NCBI RefSeq assembly: GCF_018141005.1
Contig: NZ_CP046582.1
Span: 4,650,001 to 4,714,000 of the forward strand
Source: Erwinia sp. E602
GTDB lineage: Bacteria > Pseudomonadota > Gammaproteobacteria > Enterobacterales > Enterobacteriaceae
Direction: 5' to 3'
Length of the DNA stretch: 64,000 nt
Below are positions 1 to 10,937 of this stretch, one piece after another. The position numbers and the translations under genes are program-made. Each line of letters starts with the position of its first letter. Positions within the stretch are counted from its first letter, which is position 1. A model generated the notes under the pieces. That model did no database searches. It was not told the origin of the DNA and saw only the letters and a list, made by a program, of their open reading frames with translations.

Positions 1-11
1 CCTCGACATCG

Positions 12-43
12 AATAAACAAAAACGGGTGCCACAGGCACCCGT
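12..43 (-). terminator. Intrinsic terminator of zapB
   Basis: A perfect 9-bp stem (23-31 with 35-43, arms acgggtgcc/ggcacccgt, 3-nt loop) is followed on the minus strand by a U-rich run (complement of the A-rich 16-23). It lies 30 bp past the zapB stop codon. Confidence 0.85.
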
Positions 44-72
44 TCTCTTTGCTGGCTATAGCGGGTGCAGCA

Positions 73-312
73 TTACACCTCTTCCATTTTTCCCAGCAGC
101 GCACGCAGACGATCCTGCCATACGTGCTGTTCTTCTTTCAGCTGCTGGTTTTCACGCACCAGTGCATCGGTGTTGCCTGACGCCTGCTGAACCTGCTGGT
201 TCAGATTACCGTTCTGCTCTTTAAGCTCTTCAATTTCCATCTGCAGCAGCGTGATGGTATCAATCGCCTGCTGCACTTTCGCTTCCAGTTTTTCGAATAC
301 TTCAAATGACAT
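73..312 (-). CDS. zapB: Cell division protein ZapB
   Basis: 79-residue protein, the usual length of ZapB. It is almost entirely predicted coiled coil (many E, Q, K, L heptads such as [23 protein letters not shown] is the style of the N-terminal half), with no membrane segment. ZapB is a non-essential, abundant cytoplasmic factor that links the Z-ring, through ZapA, to MatP and the chromosome terminus. It is divergent from glpF, as in E. coli, with about 440 bp between them. The start at 312 has a purine-rich GAGAGAG-type ribosome site just upstream. Assignment by sequence and by gene order. Confidence 0.95.
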   Translation of the reverse strand: MSFEVFEKLEAKVQQAIDTITLLQMEIEELKEQNGNLNQQVQQASGNTDALVRENQQLKEEQHVWQDRLRALLGKMEEV

Positions 313-752
313 GTTTCTCTCTCTCCTAATCGCAGGGCGTTGATTATGCTAGCCGCAGGGACAAGGGATGAACCGGTATGCCGCGGATAACACTATTCAT
401 CCGATTGTAAGTAGAGCCGCCCGTCAAGTCCAGCGATGAACCCGTCAGGGGCGTAGTCTGTAACACTTTTCAGCCTTAACCTTAAAAAGGGATTAATCCC
501 TGCTCTGCCCAGGGTTTTAAGGAGCGCATCGGATAGTTTACGCGCAATTTAGAAACTGACATGACGAACAACAGAGGTAGAAAGACGCGTAAACGCTCAT
601 TTTTATGACGCATCACACAAATTTTGATTTCGCTATTTCTCGTTTATGTTCGTTAACGATAAATTCACAACACACCAACACAGAGTGGTGCAGATAAAAA
701 CCAGCACTATTAAAGAACATTAAACCGTTAACTCGCCTTCAGGAATTCCAAC
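313..752. other. zapB-glpF divergent intergenic region
   Basis: 440 bp without a gene. The half nearest glpF holds GlpR-like operator sequence (separate entry). The region should carry the zapB and glpF promoters. I did not find a clean TGTGA-N6-TCACA CRP site, although TCACA motifs occur at 613-617 and 665-669. Confidence 0.5.
644..663 (+). promoter_or_regulatory. GlpR operator upstream of glpF
   Basis: The 20 bp at 644-663 (ttatgttcgttaacgataaa) fit the GlpR operator, which is an imperfect palindrome around TTCG-N4-CGAA. A second, weaker operator-like stretch (about 624-645, with tttcgctatttctcg) abuts it upstream, so tandem binding is likely. In E. coli GlpR represses glpFKX until glycerol-3-phosphate accumulates. 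About 90 bp separate it from the glpF start. Confidence 0.65.
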
Positions 753-3142
<2,390 letters not shown>

Positions 3143-3150
3143 TCCCCCCG

Positions 3151-3171
3151 CCCGTGGTCGCTGACCACGGG
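3151..3171 (+). other. Stem-loop between glpK and glpX
   Basis: Perfect 9-bp stem (3151-3159 with 3163-3171, cccgtggtc/gaccacggg) and a 3-nt loop, 8 nt after the glpK stop. No U-tract follows, so it is more likely an mRNA stability or partial attenuation element than a full terminator. It may set glpX levels below glpFK. Confidence 0.6.
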
Positions 3172-3229
3172 CACCTCCCCTCCCCTCCTGTGATAAACTT
3201 CCCGCCTCATTACTTCCCCGAGGCACGTC

Positions 3230-4240
3230 ATGAAACGAGAACTGGCAATTGAATTTTCCCGTGTAACTGAAGCGGCGGCACTGGCTGGCTACAAATGGCT
3301 GGGACGCGGTGACAAAAATGCCGCCGACGGCGCGGCAGTACATGCAATGCGTATTATGCTCAACAAGGTGGATATCGACGGTCAGATCGTGATTGGCGAA
3401 GGGGAGATTGACGAAGCACCGATGCTGTACATCGGTGAGAAAGTCGGCAGCGGCAGCGGTGACGCGGTAGATATCGCCGTCGACCCGATTGAAGGCACCC
3501 GCATGACCGCCCTCGGCCAGGCGAACGCGCTGGCGGTGCTGGCGGTGGGCGATAAAGGCACCTTCCTGCACGCGCCGGACATGTATATGGAGAAGCTGGC
3601 GGTCGGCCCCGGCGCGCGCGGCGCGATCGATCTGCGCCTGCCGCTGGAAGAGAACCTGCGGCGCGTGGCCGACGCGCTGGCGAAGCCGTTAAGCGAGCTG
3701 ACCGTCACCCTGCTGGCCAAGCCGCGCCATGACGCGACGATCGCCCGCCTGCAGCAGCTGGGCGTGCGGGTGTTTACCTTCCCGGACGGTGACGTGGCCG
3801 CCTCGATCCTCACCTGCATGCCGGACAGCGAAGTCGATGTGATGTACGGCATCGGCGGCGCGCCTGAAGGGGTCGTCTCCGCGGCGGCGATCCGCGCGCT
3901 GGACGGCGATATGCAGGGCCGCCTGCTGGCTCGCCACGAGGTGAAAGGCGACACGCCGGAAAACCGTCGGCTGGGCGAGCAGGAGCTGAGCCGCTGCCGC
4001 GAGATGGGCATCGCCGCCGGCGAGGTACTGACTCTGGAAGAGATGGCGCGTAACGATAACGTGATCTTCTCCGCCACCGGCATCACCAGCGGCGACCTGC
4101 TGAAAGGCATTACCCGCAAAGGCAATATGGCGACCACCGAAACCCTGCTGATCCGCGGCAAGTCGCGCACCATTCGCCGTATCCAGTCGATTCACTATCT
4201 CGAATTAAAAGACGAAAACCTGCACCCGTTTATCCTGTAA
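3230..4240 (+). CDS. glpX: Class II fructose-1,6-bisphosphatase GlpX
   Basis: 336 residues, the same length as E. coli GlpX. Hydrolyses fructose-1,6-bisphosphate to fructose-6-phosphate in gluconeogenesis, Mn-dependent and Li-sensitive fold. Metal/phosphate motifs are visible: GEGEIDEAPM (residues 56-65) and DPIEGTRMT (85-93, with Asp85, Glu88 and Thr90). Third gene of glpFKX; GAGG lies upstream of the start. An 87-bp gap with a hairpin separates it from glpK. A strong terminator follows directly. Confidence 0.96.
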   Translation: MKRELAIEFSRVTEAAALAGYKWLGRGDKNAADGAAVHAMRIMLNKVDIDGQIVIGEGEIDEAPMLYIGEKVGSGSGDAVDIAVDPIEGTRMTALGQANALAVLAVGDKGTFLHAPDMYMEKLAVGPGARGAIDLRLPLEENLRRVADALAKPLSELTVTLLAKPRHDATIARLQQLGVRVFTFPDGDVAASILTCMPDSEVDVMYGIGGAPEGVVSAAAIRALDGDMQGRLLARHEVKGDTPENRRLGEQELSRCREMGIAAGEVLTLEEMARNDNVIFSATGITSGDLLKGITRKGNMATTETLLIRGKSRTIRRIQSIHYLELKDENLHPFIL

Positions 4241-4248
4241 TGCCAAAA

Positions 4249-4275
4249 CGCCCCGCATTGCGGGGCGCTGTTTTT
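4249..4275 (+). terminator. Terminator of glpFKX
   Basis: 8-bp GC stem (4249-4256 with 4260-4267, cgccccgc/gcggggcg), 3-nt loop, then ctgttttt. It starts 9 nt past the glpX stop. Confidence 0.88.
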
Positions 4276-4355
4276 CAGCAGACCGGCGGCCCGCCCCCGA
4301 CTGCGCCAGCAGCCAGTCAATCTTCCCGGTTCACCGCCTCTCAGTCTGCGACGGG

Positions 4356-5540
4356 TTACACCGTTTCCGTCTGCGGCTCCGGTCGCTTCGACAGCGGCAG
4401 CCAGCAGAACAGGATCAGCAGCGCGGTGGCAAACATCAGCATCCCCAGGCTGAACTGGCCGGTCTGCGGCAGCAGCGCGGAGAGCCAGGCGGTCAGTCCC
4501 GATCCCAGATTCTGCAGGCCGCCGACCAGCGCCCCGGCGGTGCCCGCCATATAGGGCCACGGCTCCATCGCCCCGGAGGTGCCCAGCGGGAACAGCATGC
4601 CGGCGCCAAAGAAGAACAGCGACGCCGGGACGATCAGCGTCCACAGGTTCATTACCCCCAGCCAGCCGGGGATCCACATCAGCGCTCCGGCCAGCAGGCA
4701 GCTGTTGACCGCGTACCACATCACCGTGTTAAACGACTTACGGGTGCGCCCGGCAAACCACGCCCCGAAGAACGCGCCCGGCAGCGGCAGAATAAACAGC
4801 AGGCTGACCGCCAGGCTGCTCATCCCCAGCACCCCGCCCATCAGCACGCCGCTGCTGGCCTCATAGACGGTGATGCCGGCGGTGGCACCGATCAGGATCA
4901 GCAGATAACGCACAAAGTTGCCGTCCGCCAGCAGCGGCCGGTAGCGGGAGAGCAGCGGCAGCGACGCCTGGCCCGCCGGCCGGGTTTCCGGCAGAAAACG
5001 GGCCATCGCCGCGGTCACCGCCAGGCACAGCAGCAGCAGGAAGGCGAAGCAGGCCTGCCAGCCGAACAGATGGGTCAGCCCGGCACCAATCGTCGGCGCA
5101 ATCAACGGGCTGAACAGGATGCCCATATTCAACAGGCTGTTGGCGTGGCGCAGCGCGCTGCCGGAGTAGAGATCGCGCGGCATGGTGCGCGCCATCACCC
5201 CGGCCACCCCGGTTCCCAGCCCCTGAATCGCCGCGCCCAGCACCAGGCCATCCAGGCCGCTGGCGAACAGCGCGATCAGCGATCCCGCAATAAAAATGCC
5301 CATACCGAACAGGATCACCGGCCGGCGGCCGATGCTGTCCGACAATGGCCCGTACAGCAGCTGCGAGGCACCGTAGGTAATCAGGTAAGCGGCCATCACC
5401 CGCTGCACCGCGCCGTCAGCGACGTGGAACGCCTGCGCAATCACCGGCATCGCCGGCACATAGATGGTTTGCGCCATCTGACCAACGGCCAGCAGCGCGA
5501 TCAGCATCACCAGCAGATGCCCGTTCTCAATCTTTTTCAT
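4356..5540 (-). CDS. emrD: Multidrug efflux MFS transporter EmrD
   Basis: 394 residues (E. coli EmrD 394), 12-helix major facilitator of the DHA1 drug:proton antiporter group. Recognisable EmrD signatures include GQMAQTIYVPAMP near the N-terminus, the motif A region GPLSDSIGRRPV after TM2, and GTSGAMEPWPYMAGTAGALVG late in the protein. EmrD exports uncouplers, amphipathic drugs and detergents at the inner membrane. Convergent with glpX and divergent from fpr. In E. coli emrD sits elsewhere, so this position is a local difference. Confidence 0.92.
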   Translation of the reverse strand: MKKIENGHLLVMLIALLAVGQMAQTIYVPAMPVIAQAFHVADGAVQRVMAAYLITYGASQLLYGPLSDSIGRRPVILFGMGIFIAGSLIALFASGLDGLVLGAAIQGLGTGVAGVMARTMPRDLYSGSALRHANSLLNMGILFSPLIAPTIGAGLTHLFGWQACFAFLLLLCLAVTAAMARFLPETRPAGQASLPLLSRYRPLLADGNFVRYLLILIGATAGITVYEASSGVLMGGVLGMSSLAVSLLFILPLPGAFFGAWFAGRTRKSFNTVMWYAVNSCLLAGALMWIPGWLGVMNLWTLIVPASLFFFGAGMLFPLGTSGAMEPWPYMAGTAGALVGGLQNLGSGLTAWLSALLPQTGQFSLGMLMFATALLILFCWLPLSKRPEPQTETV

Positions 5541-5846
5541 GGTTTCACATCAGTATAATAAGTGGCAAAAAATCCCCTGAGCAGAGGATGTGCCGGAAGC
5601 CTGCGGCCAGTTGGCGGAGAAAATATCAGGACTGGGTGACAAAGCGAGGGGGCAGGTCAAAACAGGTGATACCGCACTGTCACTAATTTAGCGCAGGGCT
5701 GTAAAACATTTTTTACGTCTGGTGAAATTCGTGCGCATACTTTGTTCATAAGAGCTTTACGCCCCGCCCGCGGTGGAAAAAACGTTTACCGCTGGTGAAG
5801 ATAGCCGGAAAGGCTAAATGCCCTAACCACGCTAAGGAGTTTTTTT
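5541..5846. other. emrD-fpr divergent promoter region
   Basis: 306 bp between two divergent genes. No strong operator palindrome is visible. E. coli fpr is under SoxS; a sequence with GCGCATACTTTGTTCAT near 5733-5749 could be a weak sox box, but the match is not convincing. The fpr ribosome site (TAAGGAG) lies at about 5833-5839. Confidence 0.35.
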
Positions 5847-6593
5847 ATGGCCGTTTGGCTCAATGCTCAGGTACAACAGGTAACCAACTGGACGGACAGC
5901 CTGTTCAGCCTGACCGTTACCGCACCGATTGACCCCTTCACCGCCGGCCAGTACGCCAAGCTGGCGCTGATGATCGACGGTGAACGGGTGGTACGTGCCT
6001 ACTCCTATGTTAACGCGCCGCACAACCCGAACCTGGAGTTCTACCTGGTGACCGTGCCGGAAGGCAAGCTCAGCCCGCGGCTGCACGCCCTGCAACCGGG
6101 CGACGAAGTGTTGATCACCAGCGATGCCCAGGGCTTTTTTGTGATTGATGAAGTGCCCGAATGCGACACACTGTGGATGCTGGCCACCGGTACGGCGCTC
6201 GGCCCCTATCTCTCCATTCTTGAGGAGGGTAAAGGGCTGGAGCGCTTTCAAAACATCGTGCTGGTGCACGCGGCCCGCCACGCGCAGGATTTAAGCTACC
6301 TGCCGCAGATGCAACAGCTGCAGCAGCGCTTTAATGGCCAGCTGCAGATCCAGACCATCGTCAGCCGCGAAGAGAGCAGCGGTTCACTGACCGGCCGCAT
6401 CCCGGCGCTGATCGCCGACGGCCAGCTGGAGGCGGCAGTCGGGCTGACCATTGATGCCGAACACAGCCACGTAATGCTGTGCGGTAACCCGCAGATGGTG
6501 CGCGACACCCAGCAGGTGCTGAAAGAGACCCGCGAGATGCGCAAACACCTGAAACGTAAGCCCGGGCACATCACCAGCGAGCATTACTGGTAA
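5847..6593 (+). CDS. fpr: Ferredoxin/flavodoxin-NADP(+) reductase Fpr
   Basis: 248 residues, same length as E. coli Fpr. FAD enzyme that moves electrons from NADPH to flavodoxin or ferredoxin, supporting radical enzymes, iron-sulfur repair and oxidative-stress recovery. FAD-binding RAYS (50-53) and the NADP site ATGTALGP (113-120) are present, and the protein ends in the aromatic HYW tail that stacks on the flavin. Its stop codon abuts the stop of the opposite-strand yiiR gene with no gap. Confidence 0.95.
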   Translation: MAVWLNAQVQQVTNWTDSLFSLTVTAPIDPFTAGQYAKLALMIDGERVVRAYSYVNAPHNPNLEFYLVTVPEGKLSPRLHALQPGDEVLITSDAQGFFVIDEVPECDTLWMLATGTALGPYLSILEEGKGLERFQNIVLVHAARHAQDLSYLPQMQQLQQRFNGQLQIQTIVSREESSGSLTGRIPALIADGQLEAAVGLTIDAEHSHVMLCGNPQMVRDTQQVLKETREMRKHLKRKPGHITSEHYW

Positions 6594-7028
6594 TCAGGCC
6601 GCACGGCGGGGCAGGAACACCACGTACTGCGCCGTTTTACCAAAGCGGTTATCCCCCGCCGTGCCGCTAAAACCACCGAGTTCGACCAGCATACTGACCA
6701 TAATCAAGGCCGGGATAAAATGGCCAACCACCCACTGCGCCTCGCCCGGCAGCATCGCCCAGTTCCCCGCCATCAGCATCCACGCCAGGATCAGCAGCAG
6801 CGCCCACTGGCCGCCCTTATTGCGATCGTGCAGACGTTTCACCAGCACCGCGCTGGTGGGCCACAGCAGTGCCACCACGCAGAAGGCCGCGGTCTGGTTG
6901 TCCAGCCAGCCATTGGAGGCAAGGGTAAACAGCAGGGTCAGCAGCAGCAGCCAGACGGTTTGCCAGATCCAGAAGTCGCGCCGCCGCAGTCGGCCACGAA
7001 AAGAGAAACACCAGTGCTGTAAGGTCAT
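6594..7028 (-). CDS. yiiR: DUF805 inner-membrane protein (YiiR-like)
   Basis: 144 residues with four hydrophobic segments, fitting DUF805 small membrane proteins. Family marks include FSFRGRLRRRDFW at the N-terminus and the central KRLHDRNKGGQWALL motif. The position between fpr and yiiQ matches E. coli yiiR. Function is unknown. It is tail to tail with fpr with zero spacing. Confidence 0.85.
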   Translation of the reverse strand: MTLQHWCFSFRGRLRRRDFWIWQTVWLLLLTLLFTLASNGWLDNQTAAFCVVALLWPTSAVLVKRLHDRNKGGQWALLLILAWMLMAGNWAMLPGEAQWVVGHFIPALIMVSMLVELGGFSGTAGDNRFGKTAQYVVFLPRRAA

Positions 7029-7120
7029 TATTTTTTATTCCACACTCCGGGAGCCCTTTGACTTTTCAGGTCGATGTCCGTTTTAATCTTGAGCTGAGTT
7101 TACTGGTTAGGGCCGATAAC

Positions 7121-7714
7121 ATGAACAACGCGAGACGGGCAGGGATTGCCCTGCTGACCGCACTGACCTTTGCGACAGCGTATGCCGACACCGTTCCGCA
7201 GGATCGGGCAGCCCCTCTGCCGTCGGCACCCTATCTGCAGGCCGGCGCGCCGGTCTTTGATATGACTATCGGCCAGTTCCGCGAAAAGTATAATGCTGCC
7301 AACGTAACGTTACCGTTAGGTGAATATCGCGCCATTGACACGAATGATGATAAGAGCAATCTGACCCGCGCGGCCAGCAAGATTAATGAAAATCTTTATG
7401 CCTCCACCGCGCTGGAGCACGGCACCGGTAAAATCAAAACGTTGCAGATTACCTGGCTGCCGATCCCGGGGCCGGACCAGAAGGCAGCATATGATAAAGC
7501 GCTGGCCTATATGGCGGCGTTTGTGCGTTTCTTTGAACCGATGCTCAGCGCCGAACAGAGCCAGAAACGGGTAAGCACGCTGCTGAGCAAAGGAAAAGGC
7601 GTTCGCTACTACCAGCAGAGTGAAGGAGCGCTGCGCTATATTGTCGCCGATAACGGCGAAAAAGGGCTGACCTTCGCCGTCGAGCCGCTGAAACTGGCGC
7701 TGGCAACCCCTTGA
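7121..7714 (+). CDS. yiiQ: Periplasmic DUF1454 protein YiiQ
   Basis: 197 residues (E. coli YiiQ 199). The chosen start at 7121 gives a classical signal peptide (MNNARRAGIALLTALTFA, cut after TAYA); an in-frame start at 7058 would add 21 residues in front of the signal and is less likely. The mature domain matches DUF1454. Function is unknown. Located between yiiR and tpiA as in E. coli. Confidence 0.85.
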   Translation: MNNARRAGIALLTALTFATAYADTVPQDRAAPLPSAPYLQAGAPVFDMTIGQFREKYNAANVTLPLGEYRAIDTNDDKSNLTRAASKINENLYASTALEHGTGKIKTLQITWLPIPGPDQKAAYDKALAYMAAFVRFFEPMLSAEQSQKRVSTLLSKGKGVRYYQQSEGALRYIVADNGEKGLTFAVEPLKLALATP

Positions 7715-7831
7715 ATCGTTTCAGTCAAAGCATGACGAAAAGCAAAGCCTTTCGACTGTTTGATCTCTATACTGTCGGCAGACAACGCTGCCAGCCGGCA
7801 GCTTTCATACTCTCTAAGCGTGGAGGATACA

Positions 7832-8599
7832 ATGCGACATCCATTAGTGATGGGTAACTGGAAATTAAACGGCAATAAAAACCTGGTCAACGAGCTGATC
7901 GCCGGCCTGCGTACCGAGCTGAGCGGCGTTGACGGTTGTGGCGTGGCGATTGCCCCGCCGACGATCTATCTGGATCAGGCGAAACATGCCATCTCCGGTA
8001 GCCATATCGCACTGGGCGCGCAGAACGTTGATGTGAACCTGTCAGGTGCCTTCACCGGTGAAGTCTCCGCTGACATGCTGAAAGACGTTGGCGCACAGTA
8101 CATCATCATCGGCCACTCTGAGCGCCGCACCTACCACGCTGAGAGCGACGAGTTTATCGCGAAGAAATTCGCCGTGCTGAAAGCGGCGGGTCTGATCCCG
8201 GTGCTGTGCATCGGTGAAACCGAAGCGGAAAACGAAGCGGGTAAAACCGAAGAAGTCTGCGCACGTCAGATCGACGCAGTGCTGACCACCCAGGGTGCAG
8301 ACGCCTTCAACGGCGTGGTGATCGCCTACGAACCTGTCTGGGCGATCGGTACCGGCAAGTCAGCAACCCCGGCCCAGGCCCAGGCGGTGCACAAGTTTAT
8401 CCGTGACCACATCGCTAAGCAGGATGCAGCCGTGGCCGCTCAGGTGATCATTCAGTACGGCGGTTCTGTTAACGACAAGAACGCCGCCGAGCTGTTTGCT
8501 CAGCCGGACATCGATGGCGCGCTGGTTGGCGGCGCCTCACTGAAGGCCGACGCCTTTGCCGCGATCGTCAAAGCAGCCGCCGCAGCGAAAAACGCCTAA
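7832..8599 (+). CDS. tpiA: Triosephosphate isomerase TpiA
   Basis: 255 residues, the usual length. TIM-barrel enzyme interconverting dihydroxyacetone phosphate and glyceraldehyde-3-phosphate. Catalytic residues are in place: Lys11 (NWKLNG), His95 (GHSERR) and Glu167 ([11 protein letters not shown]), with the flexible loop-6 sequence intact. The start at 7832 follows a TGGAGG ribosome site by about 6 nt and gives the standard N-terminus [12 protein letters not shown] longer frame from 7760 is not supported. Confidence 0.98.
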   Translation: MRHPLVMGNWKLNGNKNLVNELIAGLRTELSGVDGCGVAIAPPTIYLDQAKHAISGSHIALGAQNVDVNLSGAFTGEVSADMLKDVGAQYIIIGHSERRTYHAESDEFIAKKFAVLKAAGLIPVLCIGETEAENEAGKTEEVCARQIDAVLTTQGADAFNGVVIAYEPVWAIGTGKSATPAQAQAVHKFIRDHIAKQDAAVAAQVIIQYGGSVNDKNAAELFAQPDIDGALVGGASLKADAFAAIVKAAAAAKNA

Positions 8600-8609
8600 G
8601 CCTGCTCAG

Positions 8610-8637
8610 CCCTGCCCCTCCCGGGGCGGGGTAATTT
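8610..8637 (+). terminator. Terminator-like hairpin after tpiA
   Basis: GC-rich stem (8610-8618 with 8623-8631, one G-U pair) with a 4-nt loop, followed by a short taattt. It lies between the convergent tpiA and MocR-type regulator stops. The U-tract is weak. Confidence 0.6.
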
Positions 8638-10075
8638 AACCAAACCGCTCCACCAGCTGCTTCAGCCGCAGCGCACTCTCTGCATAGCCCACACGTGGCA
8701 GCGTCGTCACGCTGAGGACCAGCCCACTGCGCGGTGCCGGATTTTCCTGATACCACATCGACAGCGGCGACGGTGCCATGCCACAGCTCAGCGCTTCACG
8801 GGCAATCAGCGTATCACGGGTGCCCACTGGCAGATCGACCACCACGCTCAGCGCGGCCTGTGACAGCTGTGAAAAATGCGGTGCCAGCGCCTCCAGCATC
8901 AGCGCCAGCCGTTCGGCATACAGCCGTTTCATCCGCCGCAGGTGGCGCATAAAATGCCCCTCATGCAGAAATTCCGCCACGGCGCGATGCAGCACCGCTG
9001 ACGACGCCGGCATCAACAGCGCGGCCACCTCGCCAAAGGTCGCCGCCAGCGCTTCCGGCACCACCAGATAACCCAGCCTCAGCGTCGGGCTGAGGTTCTT
9101 GCTGAAGGTGCCGACGTGCAGCACCCGTTCACTATCCAGCGCCGCCAGCGCGGGGGCGGCACGCCCCTGCAGCTGCAGTTCGCCCAGATAATCGTCCTCG
9201 ATAATCCAGCCCTGCTGCCGGTGCGCCCAGTCCAGCAGCGCGCGGCGGCGGGAGGATGACAGCGTCATGCCCAGCGGCGCGTGCTGGCCAGGCGTCACCA
9301 GCGCCACACGAGCCTCGGGTGCCAGCCGCTCCCCTTCCCCGACGCAGATCCCCTGCTCATCGACCGGTACGGGCACCCCCTGCACGCCAGCCAGCGCCAG
9401 CGCCCGCCGTGCCAGCAGATAACCAGGATTCTCCAGCCACACCTGCTGCCCGGCCAGCCGCAGCCCCAGCACGATCAGCCCCAGCGCGCCGGCGTAGCCG
9501 TTGGTGATAACGATCTGCGCGGGCTGGCAGTGCATGCCGCGGGCGATCGCCAGATAGCTCGCCAGCTGCTGGCGCAGCGCCGGGCTGCCGCGCGGATCGG
9601 CGTAGCCCATCGGCTGGCTGGCCATCTGGCGGGCATGGCGGCTGATGATGCGTGACCAGACTTTGGCCGGAAAGGCGTCGCTGGCGGGTGCCCCCATCTG
9701 GAAGGTCAGCGGCGGTACGTCGAAGGCGTGGACCATCTCCGCCAGCGGGGCGATCGCCTCGGCTGCCGGGGCCACCCGCGCAGGCAGCGACGGCACGCCG
9801 CTAACCCAGGTGCCAGCGGCCCCTCTGCTTACCAGCAGCTGGCCGTCCACCAGCCGGTCGTAGGCGGCACGCACCGTGCCACGCGCCACGCCGAGCTGCA
9901 CCGCCAGGTCGCGGCAGGAGGGCAGCCGTGCGCCAGCCGCCAGTCGGCCGTCGGCAATCGCCTGCTGCATTTCGTTATGGATCTGTTCGGCCAGCGTCAG
10001 CCTGCCGCCACGCCGCAGCGTAATCCCCAGCGGCACGGCGTTCGATGGACCACTGTGGTTGTTATTTCCTGGCAC
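8636..10075 (-). CDS. MocR-family (GntR/aminotransferase) transcriptional regulator
   Basis: About 479 residues from a GTG start at 10075, chosen because GGGGAG lies 8 nt upstream; a longer ATG frame (10138) would run through a palindrome in the divergent promoter. N-terminal winged-helix GntR domain (SCRDLAVQLGVARGTVRAAYDRL), then a fold-type I aminotransferase domain with a PLP-lysine motif GTFSKNLSPTLRLG at about residue 325. Such proteins sense an amine or vitamin B6 through PLP and usually control a neighbour. The divergent AhpD-like gene is the obvious target. Similar to PdxR/GabR-type proteins, but there are no pdxS/T or gab genes here, so the ligand is unknown. Confidence 0.85.
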   Translation of the reverse strand: MPGNNNHSGPSNAVPLGITLRRGGRLTLAEQIHNEMQQAIADGRLAAGARLPSCRDLAVQLGVARGTVRAAYDRLVDGQLLVSRGAAGTWVSGVPSLPARVAPAAEAIAPLAEMVHAFDVPPLTFQMGAPASDAFPAKVWSRIISRHARQMASQPMGYADPRGSPALRQQLASYLAIARGMHCQPAQIVITNGYAGALGLIVLGLRLAGQQVWLENPGYLLARRALALAGVQGVPVPVDEQGICVGEGERLAPEARVALVTPGQHAPLGMTLSSSRRRALLDWAHRQQGWIIEDDYLGELQLQGRAAPALAALDSERVLHVGTFSKNLSPTLRLGYLVVPEALAATFGEVAALLMPASSAVLHRAVAEFLHEGHFMRHLRRMKRLYAERLALMLEALAPHFSQLSQAALSVVVDLPVGTRDTLIAREALSCGMAPSPLSMWYQENPAPRSGLVLSVTTLPRVGYAESALRLKQLVERFG

Positions 10076-10112
10076 TGTTATGGCTCCCCGTACCCGGTGA
10101 AAATAGCGCCCA

Positions 10113-10133
10113 TGTCGGAAACGCTTTCCGACA
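10113..10133. promoter_or_regulatory. Perfect inverted repeat, putative operator
   Basis: Arms tgtcggaaa (10113-10121) and tttccgaca (10125-10133) around cgc, a perfect 9-3-9 repeat. It sits in the 84 bp between the divergent MocR-type regulator and the AhpD-like gene, about 26 bp before the latter's start. Confidence 0.7.
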
Positions 10134-10159
10134 GCCATCCCCTTTTACCGGAGCGAATT

Positions 10160-10615
10160 ATGAGTGAACGCATTGATTTTTATACCTCGTCACCTGCAGG
10201 GATGAAAGCGCTGGCCGGCGTACACGACTACGTCAGCAGATGCGACCTGGATCCGAGCCTGGTGGAACTGGTTTATCTGCGCGTGTCTCAGATCAACGGC
10301 TGCGCATACTGTATTGATATGCATACCAAAGCGTTACACAAAGGCGGCATGCCGTGGGACAAAATTGTGCTGACCCAGGTGTGGGCCGAAGCGGGCAACT
10401 GGTTCTCCGCCGCCGAGCGGGCCGCGCTGGCCTGGGCGGAGTCGCTGACGCTGATTGCACAAACCAACGCGCCGGAAGTCATCTTTACGCAAATGCAGGC
10501 CGAATTCAGTAACAAAGCGATCACAGACCTGACCGTCGCGATTGGTTTGATGAATGCCTATAACCGCCTGGCGATCAGCCACCGCAAGCTGCCGGACAGT
10601 GCACCGCGCGATTAA
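10160..10615 (+). CDS. AhpD-like carboxymuconolactone decarboxylase family protein
   Basis: 151 residues. The family's redox motif is intact: CAYCIDMHT, i.e. C-x2-C-x3-H, typical of AhpD-type alkylhydroperoxidase proteins. These either reduce peroxides with a CxxC thiol pair or act as lactone decarboxylases; the CxxC favours the former. The start at 10160 follows CGGAG by 7 nt; the frame is open further upstream but that overlaps the divergent gene. Probably controlled by the neighbouring MocR-type protein through the shared promoter. Confidence 0.85.
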   Translation: MSERIDFYTSSPAGMKALAGVHDYVSRCDLDPSLVELVYLRVSQINGCAYCIDMHTKALHKGGMPWDKIVLTQVWAEAGNWFSAAERAALAWAESLTLIAQTNAPEVIFTQMQAEFSNKAITDLTVAIGLMNAYNRLAISHRKLPDSAPRD

Positions 10616-10937
10616 ATTTCGACCACTCAACGACTTACCCATTTTTCACTGTGCCTTTGCCCTAACCCCTGCGGGTCATAACTGTGACCCGTATCAATGT
10701 TACTAATTTTCACCCCGCCATCATTCTCATTTTTCATCCTTAAACACTTTTTTAAATACCCTATAACAATGGTATATTTCTAACACCTTTGAACATTGAT
10801 TAAACAAACAGCACAGCTGTGCGTAGATCTGTGAGCAACCCTGAAAGAACGAAGCAGTGCAACTGGTTCCCCAGAAACCGGATCTGTTTCAACCGCTTAA
10901 TATGTTGAATTTATTCAGCATTTGGAGATGTCGATTC
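10616..10937. other. Region upstream of mqo
   Basis: 322 bp, AT-richer than its surroundings. It contains an inverted repeat cgggtca/tgacccg (10672-10678 with 10685-10691) and the 12-bp palindrome gcacagctgtgc (10811-10822). No gene is seen. It should hold the mqo promoter; ArcA and CRP act on mqo in E. coli but no clear site can be named here. Confidence 0.45.

Noticed and set aside
613..669. CRP site upstream of glpF
   Set aside because: TCACA halves occur but neither has a TGTGA-like partner at 6-bp spacing.
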